From Pandoraea terrae (GTDB lineage Bacteria > Pseudomonadota > Gammaproteobacteria > Burkholderiales > Burkholderiaceae), in NCBI RefSeq assembly GCF_902459695.1, contig NZ_CABPRZ010000016.1:62001-126000 (forward strand): 64,000 nt of DNA, read 5' to 3'. The notes under the pieces were generated by a model that saw only the letters and a list, made by a program, of their open reading frames with translations, did no database searches and was not told the origin of the DNA. Both the position numbers and the translations under genes were made by a program. How positions within the stretch are numbered: the stretch's first letter is position 1; each line of letters opens with the position of its first letter. Of this stretch, positions 63,388 to 64,000 are shown piece by piece.

Positions 63388-63891
63388 TTACTCGCCGGGC
63401 GAACCGATACGTTCGTACGTCACGTACGCGAAGTCGAAGTCGTTCGGCGCAGGCGAATGATGCGTTTCCCGGGCAGTTTCCTGCCAGACCGCCGGATCCG
63501 GCGTGGCGAAGTAGGCATCGCCCTCGAACGCCTTCGCGATTTCCGTGACGATCAGCTTGTCCGCGCAGGGCAGCGCCTCGGCGTAGAGCTGCGCGCCGCC
63601 GATGAGGCAAATCTCGTCGGCGCCGACGCACAGGCGTTGCGCATCCGTGAGCGAACCCGCCACTTCACAGCCTTCGATTTTCAGCCAGGGATTGCGCGAC
63701 ACCACGATATTGCGGCGCCCCGGCAACGGGCGTCCGATCGAATCGTAGGTCTTGCGGCCCATGACGACCGGCTTGCCCATCGTTACCCGCTTGAAATGCG
63801 CGAGATCTTCCGGCAAACGCCACGGCAATTGATTGTCGCGACCGATCACGCCGTTGACGGCGCGGGCCACCACCAGGGTCAGGATCGTCAT
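63388..63891 (-). CDS. folA: Dihydrofolate reductase
   Basis: A 167-residue NADPH enzyme that makes tetrahydrofolate and is the target of trimethoprim. The family start is [30 protein letters not shown], then [21 protein letters not shown] and [14 protein letters not shown]. Its ATG overlaps the thyA stop (ATGA). Confidence 0.97.
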   Translation of the reverse strand: MTILTLVVARAVNGVIGRDNQLPWRLPEDLAHFKRVTMGKPVVMGRKTYDSIGRPLPGRRNIVVSRNPWLKIEGCEVAGSLTDAQRLCVGADEICLIGGAQLYAEALPCADKLIVTEIAKAFEGDAYFATPDPAVWQETARETHHSPAPNDFDFAYVTYERIGSPGE

Positions 63892-64000
63892 ACGGCCACC
63901 GGCGCCTTGATATGCGGGTGCGATTCATAGCCGACGATCGCGAAGTCTTCAAAGCGGTAGTCGAAGATCGAGTCGGGCTTGCGCGCGATCTCGAGTTTCG
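63888..64000 (-). CDS. thyA: Thymidylate synthase, C-terminal end only (rest outside window)
   Basis: The 37 visible codons read as the end of ThyA ([20 protein letters not shown] then PVAV stop). It makes dTMP and dihydrofolate, which FolA downstream recycles. The start lies to the right of the window. Confidence 0.95.
   Translation of the reverse strand, partial: KLEIARKPDSIFDYRFEDFAIVGYESHPHIKAPVAV

Overview
The window is GC-rich beta-proteobacterial DNA, most likely a Burkholderiaceae chromosome (Burkholderia, Paraburkholderia or Pandoraea type). Support comes from the gene orders rpsP-rimM-trmD-rplS, orn / M48 peptidase-rsgA, mog-yjgA / pmbA, livKHMGF and thyA-folA, and from an ssrA tag peptide reading ANDDTFALAA. 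The species cannot be fixed from the sequence alone.

Region 1 (1-10.7 kb) is accessory-flavoured chromosome. It holds the C-terminal half of a PP2C phosphatase / Ser-Thr kinase fusion, a small exported protein, a frameshifted cysteine-hydrolase remnant, a two-gene unit (an 808-residue protein of unknown function and a PD-(D/E)XK-like DUF6615-type protein) with its own promoter and a possible leader peptide, a YjdM/PhnA zinc-ribbon protein, an EAL-domain protein and a methyl-accepting chemotaxis protein.

Region 2 (10.7-29.4 kb) is a mosaic of mobile and decayed DNA. It starts with a truncated thioredoxin-reductase-like gene and a DHA2 drug transporter. An AbiE toxin-antitoxin pair follows, with a clear operator, next to the first ~50 codons of a lost integrase. 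From about 15.06 to 29.4 kb lies what looks like an integrative element inserted at the 3' end of ssrA: P4-type tyrosine integrase, AlpA regulator, Prim-Pol/RepA-like helicase, a dense cluster of short inverted and direct repeats beside the primase (candidate origin), an HTH terminase-small-subunit-like protein, and cargo of unknown function (HEPN-like, DUF4238, DUF5677, several exported proteins, and two tiny ORFs). Integrase-type promoter repeats occur three times, which suggests successive elements have used this neighbourhood.

Region 3 (29.4-64 kb) is ordinary core chromosome. It contains ssrA, a giant AsmA/DUF748 protein, ubiG with a Gph/MupP-like phosphatase, an MdtA/MdtB-like efflux pair, an alanine utilisation cluster (ald, dadA and a divergent Lrp-family regulator), a PA0069-type radical SAM protein, a DUF2520 oxidoreductase coupled to a TM2 protein, a META/DUF4377 lipoprotein, a PQQ-type sugar dehydrogenase, the rpsP ribosomal operon, a CoA pyrophosphatase, a CobD/CbiB-like membrane protein, the M48-rsgA-DUF2007 operon, orn, mog-yjgA, pmbA, the branched-chain amino acid ABC transporter, folA, and the 3' end of thyA at the right edge.
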